From positions 1 through 31,591 of the IMG/VR virus record IMGVR_UViG_3300025634_000008: a stretch of 31,591 bases of DNA; one strand, given 5' to 3'. Position 1 is the first letter of the stretch, and every line of letters starts with the position of its first letter. Below, piece by piece: positions 1 through 6,664 of this stretch. Position numbers and translations under genes: made by a program. The stretch is from a virus. Below the pieces are notes generated by a model, which was not told the DNA's origin, made no database searches, and worked only from the letters and a program-made list of their open reading frames with translations.

Positions 1-76
1 CGCGAATTGGCGCCTTCTGGCCGTCAGGCATGAATACCGGGTACGCCTTCTCGGCTCGCTCGCGTGCGTCGCTCAT
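1..76 (-). CDS. Hypothetical protein, 5' end only
   Basis: Only the first 25 codons are in the window; the gene runs off the left edge. The ATG at 74-76 overlaps the TGA of the upstream gene in an ATGA arrangement, which fixes the start and suggests coupled translation. The visible N-terminus (MSDARERAEKAYPVFMPDGQ) is charged with no signal peptide. Function unknown. Confidence 0.55.
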   Translation of the reverse strand, partial: MSDARERAEKAYPVFMPDGQKAPIR

Positions 77-681
77 GGCTGAGACTCCTTGGTGCCGGTG
101 AACAATGGCGGAAGCATTAAGTGGCAAGTTAGGCAGCAGCGTCCATCGCGGCCAAAGTCATAAAACGCGCTGTGCGAGCATACCTTGCGATAGCTCTCCG
201 AGATTGTCTCAAGCTCCTCGACGCGCTTCGATAGGCGCTCAAGGGCCTCGGTAAGTTCGTGGATTATACGGCACTCGTTAGATTGTCCGCTTCCCGGCAT
301 TGGCTTACCGTCGTAAGCGACATACTTGCAGTCGTAACCGCGAGCAACGTGGTCGTAAGTCTTGCCCTCCGCGATTATCTCCGCTACCGGCCTGTCTTGT
401 GGGCTCGAATCGTATGGGTGTTTGCACGGGCCTCCATCGCATACGTCATGGTCATCGCATCCGGTGGGCTGCGCCGTCCTCACGGCTGGTTGTGGGCTCG
501 AATCGCGGGTGGATTGCCGTTCCAGTAAAACCGAGTCTCCTCGCGTCCATCTAGCATCTAGCCAGCCATCTTGATAAATCGCCCTGAACGCCTCACGCCC
601 ACCGAAAGTCAGTTTTTCTAAGTCCAACCGCGCTCCCATGCGGACTTGATATGCCAGCCAGGCAGCATCCTCGTCTTTCAC
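73..681 (-). CDS. Hypothetical protein with C-terminal coiled coil and cysteine/histidine cluster
   Basis: This 202-residue protein starts at a GTG whose bases overlap the TGA of the methyltransferase gene upstream (GTGA). The first 60 residues are an acidic/aromatic segment. The middle carries two related peptides, DSSPQPAVR and DSSPQDRPVAE; the second recurs at the N-terminus of the neighbouring methyltransferase. A helix (roughly residues 140-165, LTEALERLSKRVEELE) looks coiled-coil, and the tail has CSH...CCLTCH, a possible metal site. I do not recognise the family. The stop overlaps the next gene's start. Confidence 0.7.
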   Translation of the reverse strand: MKDEDAAWLAYQVRMGARLDLEKLTFGGREAFRAIYQDGWLDARWTRGDSVLLERQSTRDSSPQPAVRTAQPTGCDDHDVCDGGPCKHPYDSSPQDRPVAEIIAEGKTYDHVARGYDCKYVAYDGKPMPGSGQSNECRIIHELTEALERLSKRVEELETISESYRKVCSHSAFYDFGRDGRCCLTCHLMLPPLFTGTKESQP

Positions 682-1280
682 GCTTCTTCTCCCTTGTCGG
701 GTTCAGCATATCCGGGAGCCTCTAGGCCCCATGCGTTCCAACCAAAACGCTTAGTTCTTGCAAACATTTCAAGATACGGGCCGTCGTAAAGCGCCTCAAT
801 ACGGGACCTAACCTCATCTGGCTTTTCGGAATGTTTGGACACGGGCGAGATAACCACTTGATGCACCCCGGCCGATTTACGCTTTGGCGTACCACGAACT
901 CCTAGCAAGCAAATCTCCACGTTCGCCCGCGTATAAAAACCCATGCCCATAAATAGCCCGATGCCGCTCTTGTTTTGCTTCACCCATGCAAACCCAATGG
1001 TCTTGTAGGCAAACCCCCACGCCTCCATGACGCGCAGGGCTATCGGCAACTTTGGCCCCGTAGCCCATAGAAAAAGTGCAGCGTCATCCGCGCACCATTC
1101 TGCAACCGGCAAAGCGGCGATTGCGTCGGGCTGCATCGTGACGTACTCTTTTTCGACAGTACGCGCCGCACCACGATTCACCAGCGGCTTCTTGCTCCAC
1201 GCCCACGGCGGGTCCGCATAAATGACCGCATACCTGCCTTTGGGGCTCTCCGCCACCGGCCTGTCTTGCGGGTTAGTCAT
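678..1280 (-). CDS. MT-A70 family adenine-specific DNA methyltransferase
   Basis: The catalytic motif DPPW is at residues 23-26 (YADPPWAW), followed by the LFLWATGP and KTIGFAWVKQN strands and HSEKPDEVRSRIEALY, the usual C-terminal signature of phage MT-A70 enzymes that methylate the N6 of adenine. At 200 residues it is a normal length. I chose the internal ATG (MTNPQDRPVAESPKG) over the longer open frame because a small upstream gene ends 8 bases inside it and the extra 46 residues are that gene read in another frame. In phage such enzymes usually protect DNA from host restriction; no partner nuclease is adjacent, so an orphan protective role is inferred. Confidence 0.9.
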   Translation of the reverse strand: MTNPQDRPVAESPKGRYAVIYADPPWAWSKKPLVNRGAARTVEKEYVTMQPDAIAALPVAEWCADDAALFLWATGPKLPIALRVMEAWGFAYKTIGFAWVKQNKSGIGLFMGMGFYTRANVEICLLGVRGTPKRKSAGVHQVVISPVSKHSEKPDEVRSRIEALYDGPYLEMFARTKRFGWNAWGLEAPGYAEPDKGEEA

Positions 1281-1443
1281 GCTTCGCGTTTTCTCGGCCG
1301 CGCAGGTCGTCCTCGACCTCCGCATAAAGTTTTTTCGCGTACCTCCAAACGGTAATAGACCGAGGTATTCCCTCATCCGTTGCGTGAATCGCTCCAGCCG
1401 CCGCGATACAGCCAGCAAGCAAAGTTACTTGTTTATCAGTCAT
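1273..1443 (-). CDS. Small hypothetical protein (56 aa)
   Basis: The ATG at 1441-1443 overlaps the TGA of the upstream gene (ATGA), and the TAA lies 8 bases inside the methyltransferase gene. The protein is MTDKQVTLLAGCIAAAGAIH followed by a charged amphipathic C-terminal half rich in K, R, E and D. A short hydrophobic stretch (about residues 7-20) is too short and small-residue-rich to be a confident membrane helix. Function unknown; the coupling at both ends is the main evidence that it is real. Confidence 0.65.
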   Translation of the reverse strand: MTDKQVTLLAGCIAAAGAIHATDEGIPRSITVWRYAKKLYAEVEDDLRGRENAKHD

Positions 1444-1748
1444 GCTTTCCTTTCCGTGAGGGCGAGCTTAACGAACCGCCTCAGAACGTGAGTATGTCCA
1501 CCGGGGTCGAGTTGGTCGCCAATATCGTACTCGTCGCAAATCTTCTGCGCTTTAGCGATCCTCCCGCGCAGGCGCTCAAGTTCGTTCGCATCGGTTACTT
1601 CCAGCGGCGCGGAGAGGCGTTCGAGGGCGTCAGCGGCACGGCACTCCAACGTCTTTCTGACCAACCTATCGCCGCCAAGGGTGAACGAATACTCCTGATC
1701 GCGGGCACGCAGTTCCGCTACGAGGTCCGCGTCTTGGTTGGTGCTCAT
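1440..1748 (-). CDS. Hypothetical coiled-coil protein (102 aa)
   Basis: A mostly helical, charged protein with ELRARDQEYSF near the N-terminus and a heptad-like central segment (ALERLSAPLEVTDANELERL). It ends in an ATGA overlap with the next small gene. There are no catalytic motifs, cysteine pairs or membrane segments. It sits in the early operon among other small accessory proteins. Family not recognised. Confidence 0.7.
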   Translation of the reverse strand: MSTNQDADLVAELRARDQEYSFTLGGDRLVRKTLECRAADALERLSAPLEVTDANELERLRGRIAKAQKICDEYDIGDQLDPGGHTHVLRRFVKLALTERKA

Positions 1749-1751
1749 CCC

Positions 1752-1943
1752 TCACTCGCCTTCCTGGATTCGCGTGTCGTACCGCCCAGCGAGGATGTTG
1801 TGCTGGGAGGCCAGTTTGTTATAGGCGGTATCGAAAGATGCACCACTCGCCGCGGGGTGCTCGTTGAGCGCGTCGAGAATGGCGAGAACCTCGTCCTCGG
1901 TTAAATCGTACCGTTTGCCTAGAACCACTATGTAGTTTTTCAT
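1752..1943 (-). CDS. Small hypothetical protein (63 aa)
   Basis: The start is the ATG at 1941-1943 (MKNYIVVLGKRYDLTEDEVL), preceded by GAGG at good spacing; the longer open frame reads through the preceding gene's end and is unlikely. The protein looks like a compact alpha/beta fold with a hydrophobic strand followed by TEDEVLAILDALNEH. Function unknown. Confidence 0.65.
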   Translation of the reverse strand: MKNYIVVLGKRYDLTEDEVLAILDALNEHPAASGASFDTAYNKLASQHNILAGRYDTRIQEGE

Positions 1944-1966
1944 TAATCCCTCGTTCGGATAGTCAC

Positions 1967-2125
1967 TCACTTCTCGCCCTCCGTTGGCGGTACATCCTTC
2001 GCCGAACAATCGTCGCAGTAATAGGGCTCAGTAACGCCTGGCTTTATCGCCCACCAATAATATCGCTTGCACGCGGCGCATTTTAGTCGCGTGAGCGCGT
2101 GCTGCTCGCTAGTTTCAAACATCAT
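1967..2125 (-). CDS. Small zinc-ribbon protein (52 aa)
   Basis: Two CxxC pairs (CAACKRYYWW... and YYCDDCSAKD) separated by about 18 residues give a typical one-zinc ribbon. The start codons at 2123-2125 or 2120-2122 sit on the TGA of the upstream gene (ATGATG), which excludes the longer open frame with an arginine-rich N-terminus. Zinc ribbons of this size in phage early operons usually bind nucleic acid or a partner protein; the exact role is unknown. Confidence 0.65.
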   Translation of the reverse strand: MMFETSEQHALTRLKCAACKRYYWWAIKPGVTEPYYCDDCSAKDVPPTEGEK

Positions 2126-2379
2126 CGGCCTTCCGGGGGAGCGGGCGTAGGCGTAGGAGGCGGCGTCGGAACGTACAGATCGCGCGGCTTGCGCGGGCAC
2201 CCGGCGTGGCCTGGAACATGAACACAGTAAGCTGGCCTCAGTCGCCAGCATTGAGCCGCGCCAACGCAATGCTGCGGAGGCAGGACGCACTTCTGATGCA
2301 GTATCAGCGCCCAATCGTCGCAGGGGTAAGGCGTAGGCGTTGCGAGGACTACGGCAAGGAGGATGAGGGGGATCTTCAT
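2122..2379 (-). CDS. Small exported cysteine- and proline-rich protein
   Basis: The N-terminus MKIPLILLAVVLATPTPYPC has a single charge and a hydrophobic core, like a short signal sequence. About six cysteines spread over residues 20-60 could form disulfides outside the cytoplasm, and the tail is a proline/threonine linker (VPTPPPTPTPAPPEGR). No lipobox of the usual LxxC form is evident. The gene overlaps both neighbours by ATGA. A role at the envelope, such as superinfection exclusion or lysis support, is a guess from localisation only. Confidence 0.6.
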   Translation of the reverse strand: MKIPLILLAVVLATPTPYPCDDWALILHQKCVLPPQHCVGAAQCWRLRPAYCVHVPGHAGCPRKPRDLYVPTPPPTPTPAPPEGR

Positions 2380-2624
2380 GCGACAGGCTCCTCGTTAAAA
2401 TATTGGCGATACCAGCGGTGCGCGGCTTCCTTGACGCGGGATAGTCCCTTGGGCCACCGCGCCAAAATAGCTGCGTTCATCCGCTTCCAGTCGACAGACT
2501 CGCCAAGGTTCGCATTCCTCATTGCCCATGCGTACGTCGAAGCCGCTTCCGACTGATTGCAGCCCATCGCAATCTCGCTTTCCATCGAGGACTCAACAAA
2601 GCACATTGTCACTGTCTCTCTCAC
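2376..2624 (-). CDS. Hypothetical protein (82 aa)
   Basis: Starts at GTG 2622-2624, one base after the stop of a 14-codon ORF. An internal Met (MCFVES) is an alternative start. The C-terminal half is basic and aromatic (WKRMNAAILARWPKGLSRVKEAAHRWYRQYF), suggesting a helical nucleic-acid or protein binding surface. No known motif. It ends in an ATGA overlap with the exported protein gene. Confidence 0.6.
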   Translation of the reverse strand: MRETVTMCFVESSMESEIAMGCNQSEAASTYAWAMRNANLGESVDWKRMNAAILARWPKGLSRVKEAAHRWYRQYFNEEPVA

Positions 2625-2625
2625 T

Positions 2626-2670
2626 TCAGTTCTTGCCTTTCATGCGCTTCTCGCGCGGGTGCTTGCTCAT
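2626..2670 (-). CDS. Possible micro-ORF (14 aa, basic)
   Basis: Reads MSKHPREKRMKGKN. Its ATG overlaps the preceding stop (ATGA) and its TGA is one base from the next GTG, so it bridges two genes in the coupling chain. It may be a true basic micropeptide or simply a translational bridge. Confidence 0.3.
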   Translation of the reverse strand: MSKHPREKRMKGKN

Positions 2671-2777
2671 TTTACATACCCCTTACGGCAACGCGCACAG
2701 TGCATGACTTGAGCCGGTCCGTCGTAGTAGTACGTCAGTCCGTGCCAAACGTGTTTGAGCCACCATAAAAAGCTCAT
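2667..2777 (-). CDS. Small tryptophan-rich CxxC protein (36 aa)
   Basis: MSFLWWLKHVWHGLTYYYDG is followed by a CARC pair. The ATG overlaps the stop of the cytosine methyltransferase gene and the TGA overlaps the next micro-ORF, both as ATGA. The aromatic N-terminus may associate with a membrane; one CxxC pair alone could bind metal as a dimer. Function unknown. Confidence 0.5.
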   Translation of the reverse strand: MSFLWWLKHVWHGLTYYYDGPAQVMHCARCRKGYVK

Positions 2778-3859
2778 CCTCGCACCCTCTCCATCGCGTA
2801 TTCAAGCGTCATGGTGGATTCTTTTGTGAGGGCGTCAAGGATTGCGCGGCATACTCCCGTCGCAAGTCCGATCGGAATACTGTTTGCGATCATCTGGCCC
2901 CTCTGCGTTTTTGTCGCTCCGCACCAGTCGAACGTATCCGGGATGCTGTGCGCTCGCGCCATTTCCAGAAGCGACGGGTTGCGGCATACGACAAGTTTGC
3001 TCGCTTCGTTGGCGTGAAAAGAGTTTGACAGCACCGAGCCGAGGATTTCATCATCCTCAAAGGCCGAGGCCGAGGCCGAGGCCGAGTTGCCGCGTAGTCC
3101 GATCTTCAGCGTTGCCGCAGTTTTATTGCCGCGATGATGCGACTCTCCGGTAAACGAACGTAAAAATCCATCATCTGGCGACGGTCTGGCCTCTCCGTGC
3201 GAGTGCTCGACAATTGCAATAAGTTTCCCGCTTCCGCGTATATCGTGGCCGTGCCAGCTATGGGCAGCGAGGGTGTCGAGGGTGTCGAGGGTGTCGTCGA
3301 AGTGTGAATGATTCCCGGCTTTACATCCAGCCCGCTTTGCTAATATCCGCGCATCCTCGGCGTGATCGCGAATGTCGCGTATCCGCCGCGGCCCAGGCGT
3401 AGGGATAACGTGCAACAGATAATTCGAGTAGAACCACCGCTTCCGTTTCGTTACGTCCCCGAAGTCTTTGGCGTTGAGTCGCTCGGACCAAGGCGCGTTA
3501 ATCAACCGAGAAACCACGTTCTCCATGACGTATGGCGCGTCGCCGGCAAGGCGAAGGAAATCAGGCAGGCAGTTGCGCTCGTCGCCGTGCCCCGCGCGCT
3601 TCCCGGCAAGCGAGAACGGCTGACAGGGAGGGCCGCCGATAACCAGGTCATGCGGCGGCAGATCGGCGCGTTCCATCGTTTTCAGATCGCGCACCTCGGC
3701 CACGGGATGCCGCTGGTTGGCGTTGTACGCCTTGACGGCGCACGGCATGGTGTCGTAAGCAGCCACAACCTCGACGGCCAGCCCAAGCGCCTCTGCGGCT
3801 CGGTAAAGGCCCATATCGAAGCCCCCCAGGCCCGCGAATAGGGACACAACGCGAATCAT
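2774..3859 (-). CDS. DNA (cytosine-5-)-methyltransferase
   Basis: Motif I is SLFAGLGGFDMG (residues 6-17, S-adenosylmethionine binding), motif IV is GGPPCQPFS with catalytic Cys79, motif VI is ENV (113-115), a KRKRWF segment takes the place of motif VIII, and QRGQMIANSIPIGLA near the C-terminus matches motifs IX-X. At 361 residues it is a normal length. The target-recognition region between VIII and IX holds two in-frame tandem repeats, (DTL)3 and (SA)4. The enzyme would transfer a methyl group to C5 of cytosine in a specific site; no restriction nuclease gene is adjacent, so it is probably a protective orphan enzyme. Confidence 0.93.
   Translation of the reverse strand: MIRVVSLFAGLGGFDMGLYRAAEALGLAVEVVAAYDTMPCAVKAYNANQRHPVAEVRDLKTMERADLPPHDLVIGGPPCQPFSLAGKRAGHGDERNCLPDFLRLAGDAPYVMENVVSRLINAPWSERLNAKDFGDVTKRKRWFYSNYLLHVIPTPGPRRIRDIRDHAEDARILAKRAGCKAGNHSHFDDTLDTLDTLAAHSWHGHDIRGSGKLIAIVEHSHGEARPSPDDGFLRSFTGESHHRGNKTAATLKIGLRGNSASASASAFEDDEILGSVLSNSFHANEASKLVVCRNPSLLEMARAHSIPDTFDWCGATKTQRGQMIANSIPIGLATGVCRAILDALTKESTMTLEYAMERVRG
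3062..3085. repeat. Six-base tandem repeat (GGCCGA)x4 inside the methyltransferase gene
   Basis: Four uninterrupted copies of GGCCGA encode alternating Ser-Ala in the variable target-recognition region of the C5 methyltransferase. The unit length keeps the frame when copy number changes. Confidence 0.9.
3269..3295. repeat. Nine-base tandem repeat (GAGGGTGTC)x3 inside the methyltransferase gene
   Basis: Three exact copies encode (Asp-Thr-Leu)3. With the six-base repeat it makes this region a candidate for in-frame length variation. Confidence 0.9.
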
Positions 3860-3903
3860 CCTTGCGCCCTCTTCACGGCATCCAGCGCCGATTCGGTGGT
3901 CAT
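3856..3903 (-). CDS. Possible leader micro-ORF (15 aa)
   Basis: Reads MTTESALDAVKRAQG. It has a good ribosome site (GGAGAG just before ATG 3901-3903), overlaps the previous stop, and its TGA overlaps the methyltransferase ATG. It may act only to deliver ribosomes to the methyltransferase start, which has no strong site of its own. Confidence 0.35.
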   Translation of the reverse strand: MTTESALDAVKRAQG

Positions 3904-4154
3904 AACTCTCCGCGCAGTCTCGCGCGTGTGCGATAGTATTGGTCCTGCAGCCACCATTTCAATGTGTTCGGCAGGAGCCTATTCTCGCAACGCTCGCAAT
4001 AATAGTCGTACTCGCCAGAGTATGGGTCTATGCAGCAGTCCATTTTGTGGCCGACGAACCAGCAGGCCACGCACTTGGCAACGAACGACAGGCCAATCAG
4101 AGCGCGCCAAAGCCATTCGTGGCCCTCCATCCAAATCTCGAATCGGAGTTTCAT
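3900..4154 (-). CDS. Small membrane-associated CxxC protein (84 aa)
   Basis: The start is ATG 4152-4154 (MKLRFEIWMEGHEWLW), with GAGGA upstream and an ATGA overlap with the preceding nuclease gene. One hydrophobic segment (about residues 14-36, ALIGLSFVAKCVACWFVG) could be a membrane helix, followed by CC...YYCERCENRLL, a possible metal site on the cytoplasmic side. The C-terminus is basic. Function unknown. Confidence 0.6.
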   Translation of the reverse strand: MKLRFEIWMEGHEWLWRALIGLSFVAKCVACWFVGHKMDCCIDPYSGEYDYYCERCENRLLPNTLKWWLQDQYYRTRARLRGEL

Positions 4155-4696
4155 TTCCTCATCACCTCCAGGGCATATTCGCGCGTCACGAGTTTGCCGC
4201 CAAGGTCGGCGTATCCATCCGGCAGCGGAGAGCCGGGCCTCCACGCTGCGAGGTGCGCCTCGGAGATCGCGGCTTTGCGTTTTAGCTTTAAGGGTGCCGT
4301 GGTTGCACCGACCTCGCCACGGTTCGAGGTGGGCGTCCCGGCCTGCGCCCGCTTCGGTACATCTTTGCCGCCGCCGATGACCTTCGACCCCCAGCCGCGG
4401 TCCTTGTCCCGCGTGACGAGGCGAAAGATGGCCGGGAACATCTCCGCGGCGCATTTGAGCTTCACCAGCGAATCTTCGCGAGCGAACGGGCCTTTGGTTT
4501 CGTGGAACTCCAGCGTTCGATCCGCCAACATCACCGCGAAATCCGGCGTTAGGCGAGTATCGTGAGCCAGCTTTAGCGTGATTGCCTCGTACCTGAACCA
4601 GAGAACCTCGCCACGTCTAAAGCGGTCATCCAGAAGTTCATGGTATGCACTTTCCAGTTTGTTCATTACGCCCGGAGTCTTGCGCTGGCCGATCAT
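4151..4696 (-). CDS. DUF1064-type phage nuclease/resolvase-like protein
   Basis: NKLESAYHELLDDRFRRGEVLWFRYEAI, then TPDFAVMLADRTLEFHETKGP, matches the phage DUF1064 pattern: an N-terminal helix, the TPDF aspartate, then ExK (here EFHETKG), a PD-(D/E)XK-like core. The motif VKLKCAAEMFPAIFRLVTRDKD also fits. Family members are thought to act in DNA recombination or branch cutting. The protein (181 aa) is longer than usual, with a lysine-rich, LxxWRPGSPLPDGY tail of unclear role. The start at 4696 is coupled by ATGA to the HNH gene. Confidence 0.75.
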   Translation of the reverse strand: MIGQRKTPGVMNKLESAYHELLDDRFRRGEVLWFRYEAITLKLAHDTRLTPDFAVMLADRTLEFHETKGPFAREDSLVKLKCAAEMFPAIFRLVTRDKDRGWGSKVIGGGKDVPKRAQAGTPTSNRGEVGATTAPLKLKRKAAISEAHLAAWRPGSPLPDGYADLGGKLVTREYALEVMRK

Positions 4697-5184
4697 AGTG
4701 ATCGCCTAATCTGCCCAACGCGAACGCTGGTGATTCCATATTTCCGAGCCAGAGTCTGGTTCGATGATCCAAGGGCTATTTCAGATTGCAGGGACTGGCG
4801 CTGTTCTTCGCTTAGTTTAGCCTTCGGGTTTTTCATGCCGGACCAATCGTTCACATTCTTGGTGCGTCCTTTTCTCGCCGCGTCACGCATATTATCAAAT
4901 TGCGTTCCGAGAAATAGGTGCTTAGGATTAACGCACGTCGTCACGTCGCAAGAATGGCAAACGTATAAACCCTCTGGTATCTCCCTCTGGTTGTGCAGAA
5001 CCCAGGACGCGCGGTGCGCTGAGGTCTGCCGACCTTTAAGGTAGAAGCACCCGTACCCTTTGCCGGTTTTCCACCCGGGTCCAGCCACTCGGCCTTGCCA
5101 AATCCAGCATCCATTCTCTGACACGGAAATCCTTGCCATCATCCGCTCGAGGTACTCAGAATCAGTCGCTTGTTTTACAGGCAT
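4693..5184 (-). CDS. HNH (His-Me finger) endonuclease with C-terminal helix-turn-helix
   Basis: SAHRASW at about residues 55-61 carries the first catalytic histidine, followed by CHSCD (C76, C79), C84 and NPKHLFLGTQFDN (86-98), the classic phage HNH pattern. The tail (KLSEEQRQSLQSEIALGSSNQTLARKYGIT...) is a small helix-turn-helix of the kind found in free-standing homing endonucleases. Such proteins nick or cut DNA at a target and often behave as selfish elements; a packaging role is less likely, as it lies far from the terminase. RBS GGTGAG. Confidence 0.85.
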   Translation of the reverse strand: MPVKQATDSEYLERMMARISVSENGCWIWQGRVAGPGWKTGKGYGCFYLKGRQTSAHRASWVLHNQREIPEGLYVCHSCDVTTCVNPKHLFLGTQFDNMRDAARKGRTKNVNDWSGMKNPKAKLSEEQRQSLQSEIALGSSNQTLARKYGITSVRVGQIRRSL

Positions 5185-5188
5185 GATC

Positions 5189-5269
5189 TCACCAGCCCCT
5201 CGCCGAGATGATGGTCAGTGCGATAACCGCAACTCCCGCCCAGGCCAAGATGCGGACGATTGCCAGCAT
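5189..5269 (-). CDS. Small single-pass membrane peptide (26 aa)
   Basis: MLAIVRILAWAGVAVIALTI ends in ISARGW: one uninterrupted membrane helix with a basic flank. A longer frame (from GTG 5393-5395, 68 aa) shares this end, but its first part overlaps the zinc-ribbon ORF at 5281-5448 in another frame, and that ORF has better start evidence. The short start is therefore preferred, without certainty. Confidence 0.4.
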   Translation of the reverse strand: MLAIVRILAWAGVAVIALTIISARGW

Positions 5270-5280
5270 GGATGCGGGTA

Positions 5281-5448
5281 TCACGCCACGGCCTTCGAGG
5301 CGCCAAAGCAACTCCGGCACCGATGTTGCATACCAGCCAACGTCCGAACCAAACGCATCGAACTCGGCGACAGCATCGCCTCGCATGAGTCGCACTTCTC
5401 TAGCCGAGGTTCACGCTTCCGAAGCGCGTGCCCGTATCCTCGTAGCAT
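5281..5448 (-). CDS. Small zinc-ribbon protein (55 aa), TAATG-coupled
   Basis: The ATG at 5446-5448 shares its A with the upstream gene's TAA (TAATG). The protein has a basic N-terminus and two pairs, KCDSCEAM and HRCRSCFGA, about 23 residues apart, an arrangement typical of a single-zinc ribbon. It competes with a 68-codon frame on the same strand at 5189-5395; the coupling and the Cys pairs favour this one. Function unknown, probably nucleic-acid or protein binding. Confidence 0.6.
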   Translation of the reverse strand: MLRGYGHALRKREPRLEKCDSCEAMLSPSSMRLVRTLAGMQHRCRSCFGASKAVA

Positions 5449-5849
5449 TAGTATTCAGCCTCCGATCCGCGTTTGCGTCCTTGCGTTTTCTTTGCCTCTT
5501 GCGCTCGTTTCGCCGCAATCTCGTCTTGCGTTCGCTGAAACGCCGCACGCTCTCGGTCGATACGACCGCAAAACTCTCGCTCGGCTTGAACCGGCGTTAG
5601 CCCCCGCGCGCGTGCGTCGCGCAGCCAGCGATAGCGCACCAGCAGCGCGTAGCCAAACTGCCCCGCGAAGTTGCCCCGGTCGTCCGTCGCCGCAACGCTC
5701 TTGAGCCGCGCCACCTCGAGGATGGAGTCCCACGCCTCGAAGTCCCACGACGCCGTGCCCTCCGCCTCGCACAAGCCGCGCAGCGCCTTCCAGAACTCGC
5801 GCTCCTCACCGACGGGGTGAAGCATGGACCCCAGGCGATCGAGGCTCAT
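5448..5849 (-). CDS. Hypothetical protein (133 aa), possible replication accessory protein
   Basis: Starts at ATG 5847-5849, overlapping the TGA of the initiator-like gene. N-terminal MSLDRLGSMLHPVGEEREFWKALRG leads to a conserved-looking core (FEAWDSILEVARLK...FGYALLVRYRWL) and a long charged helix with a basic, lysine-rich tail. The position directly after the replication initiator gene suggests a helper such as a helicase loader, but no ATPase motif is present, so this is inference from context. Confidence 0.6.
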   Translation of the reverse strand: MSLDRLGSMLHPVGEEREFWKALRGLCEAEGTASWDFEAWDSILEVARLKSVAATDDRGNFAGQFGYALLVRYRWLRDARARGLTPVQAEREFCGRIDRERAAFQRTQDEIAAKRAQEAKKTQGRKRGSEAEY

Positions 5850-6664
5850 GCCGCACCATCGAACTCGACTACGCCGCGAATATCCCAAATGTCGAACCAA
5901 GGCTTCTTCTCTCGGTTTTTGTGAACCGTCCGAGCGAACCCGACGTACTCCCCGAAGGTGATGTCGCCGTAGTGTTTGTTCCGCCCCATCGAGGCGAAAG
6001 CGCCGGCCACTCCACTCGCTCGGTCACGGTTCTTGCCTTCGGACTTGGTGCAATTCCCAAACTCGAGGCAATGGTACCGAGCCGCGATGGAACGATCTTC
6101 CGGCCCGAAGCTCGAGATCGTCCGAAGCCGAAGCGGTCGTGCAGCCTCCCTCAAGGCCGTGACCCACTCCGGTTCGGCTTTGCCGTTTTGGTTGGGGGCA
6201 TCCGAACGAAGTGAGGATGAATTATCTACCTCTTCCTCTGCCTCTTTATCCGTTACTATTTCGTTACTAGGTAACGCGTTATTCGTAACTCCGGTAACGC
6301 CGTTACGGCGTGACCTATGGCGGCGCTGCCTTTCAGCGTTAGAGGCTCTCCGGGAGTCGTCTCCGGCCTTTTCTTCAAAGCGAGCGATACGCAGCGTCCC
6401 GGTAAGGTCGCGCTCGAAGAATCCGACCTGAAGAAGCTCGGCGATGGCATCCTCCTGGCACTTAATTCTGAGAGACGTGTAGCCACAGATGGCCGCTGCG
6501 CTCATAGGTCCGACGCGTTCGATCTCTAGCCGTCCTTCGCCGACGTCGAGCTTGCCGGCCAGGATGATTGCCGTCGTGAACGTGTGTTTTGCCGCCGCAC
6601 TGAGCGCGCGGTAGCGGTCGTTGTCGAGTAGCGTCGTGTGAACCTTAACCCAAGGCAGTGACAT
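5846..6664 (-). CDS. Replisome-organiser-like phage replication initiator
   Basis: The N-terminus (MSLPWVKVHTTLLDNDRYRA then a compact winged-helix-like domain ending in GFFERDLTG) resembles the N-terminal domain of phage replisome organisers (DnaD/gp38-like). A basic RRASNAERQRRHRSRR stretch follows, then an acidic, low-complexity linker, and a second domain (residues about 185-272) with aromatic motifs. The start at 6664 is set by a TAATG overlap; the longer frame is unlikely. The linker DNA contains six GTTAC-type repeats, as in lambda O, where the origin lies inside the initiator gene. The protein would bind the origin and recruit host helicase. Confidence 0.65.
   Translation of the reverse strand: MSLPWVKVHTTLLDNDRYRALSAAAKHTFTTAIILAGKLDVGEGRLEIERVGPMSAAAICGYTSLRIKCQEDAIAELLQVGFFERDLTGTLRIARFEEKAGDDSRRASNAERQRRHRSRRNGVTGVTNNALPSNEIVTDKEAEEEVDNSSSLRSDAPNQNGKAEPEWVTALREAARPLRLRTISSFGPEDRSIAARYHCLEFGNCTKSEGKNRDRASGVAGAFASMGRNKHYGDITFGEYVGFARTVHKNREKKPWFDIWDIRGVVEFDGAA
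6251..6310. other. Iteron cluster, candidate replication origin
   Basis: Within 60 bases the pentamer GTTAC occurs six times, three in each orientation (GTTAC at 6252, 6263, 6302; GTAAC at 6271, 6285, 6294), ending in the perfect dyad GCCGTTACGGC. A pyrimidine-rich, AT-richer tract (about 6213-6250) lies beside it. The cluster is in the linker region of the initiator-like gene, the position of the lambda origin. Function is inferred. Confidence 0.5.

Noticed and set aside
678-3859. Restriction-modification system
   Set aside because: Both methyltransferases are clear, but neither has a type II restriction nuclease beside it; the DUF1064-like and HNH genes look like phage recombination and homing enzymes.
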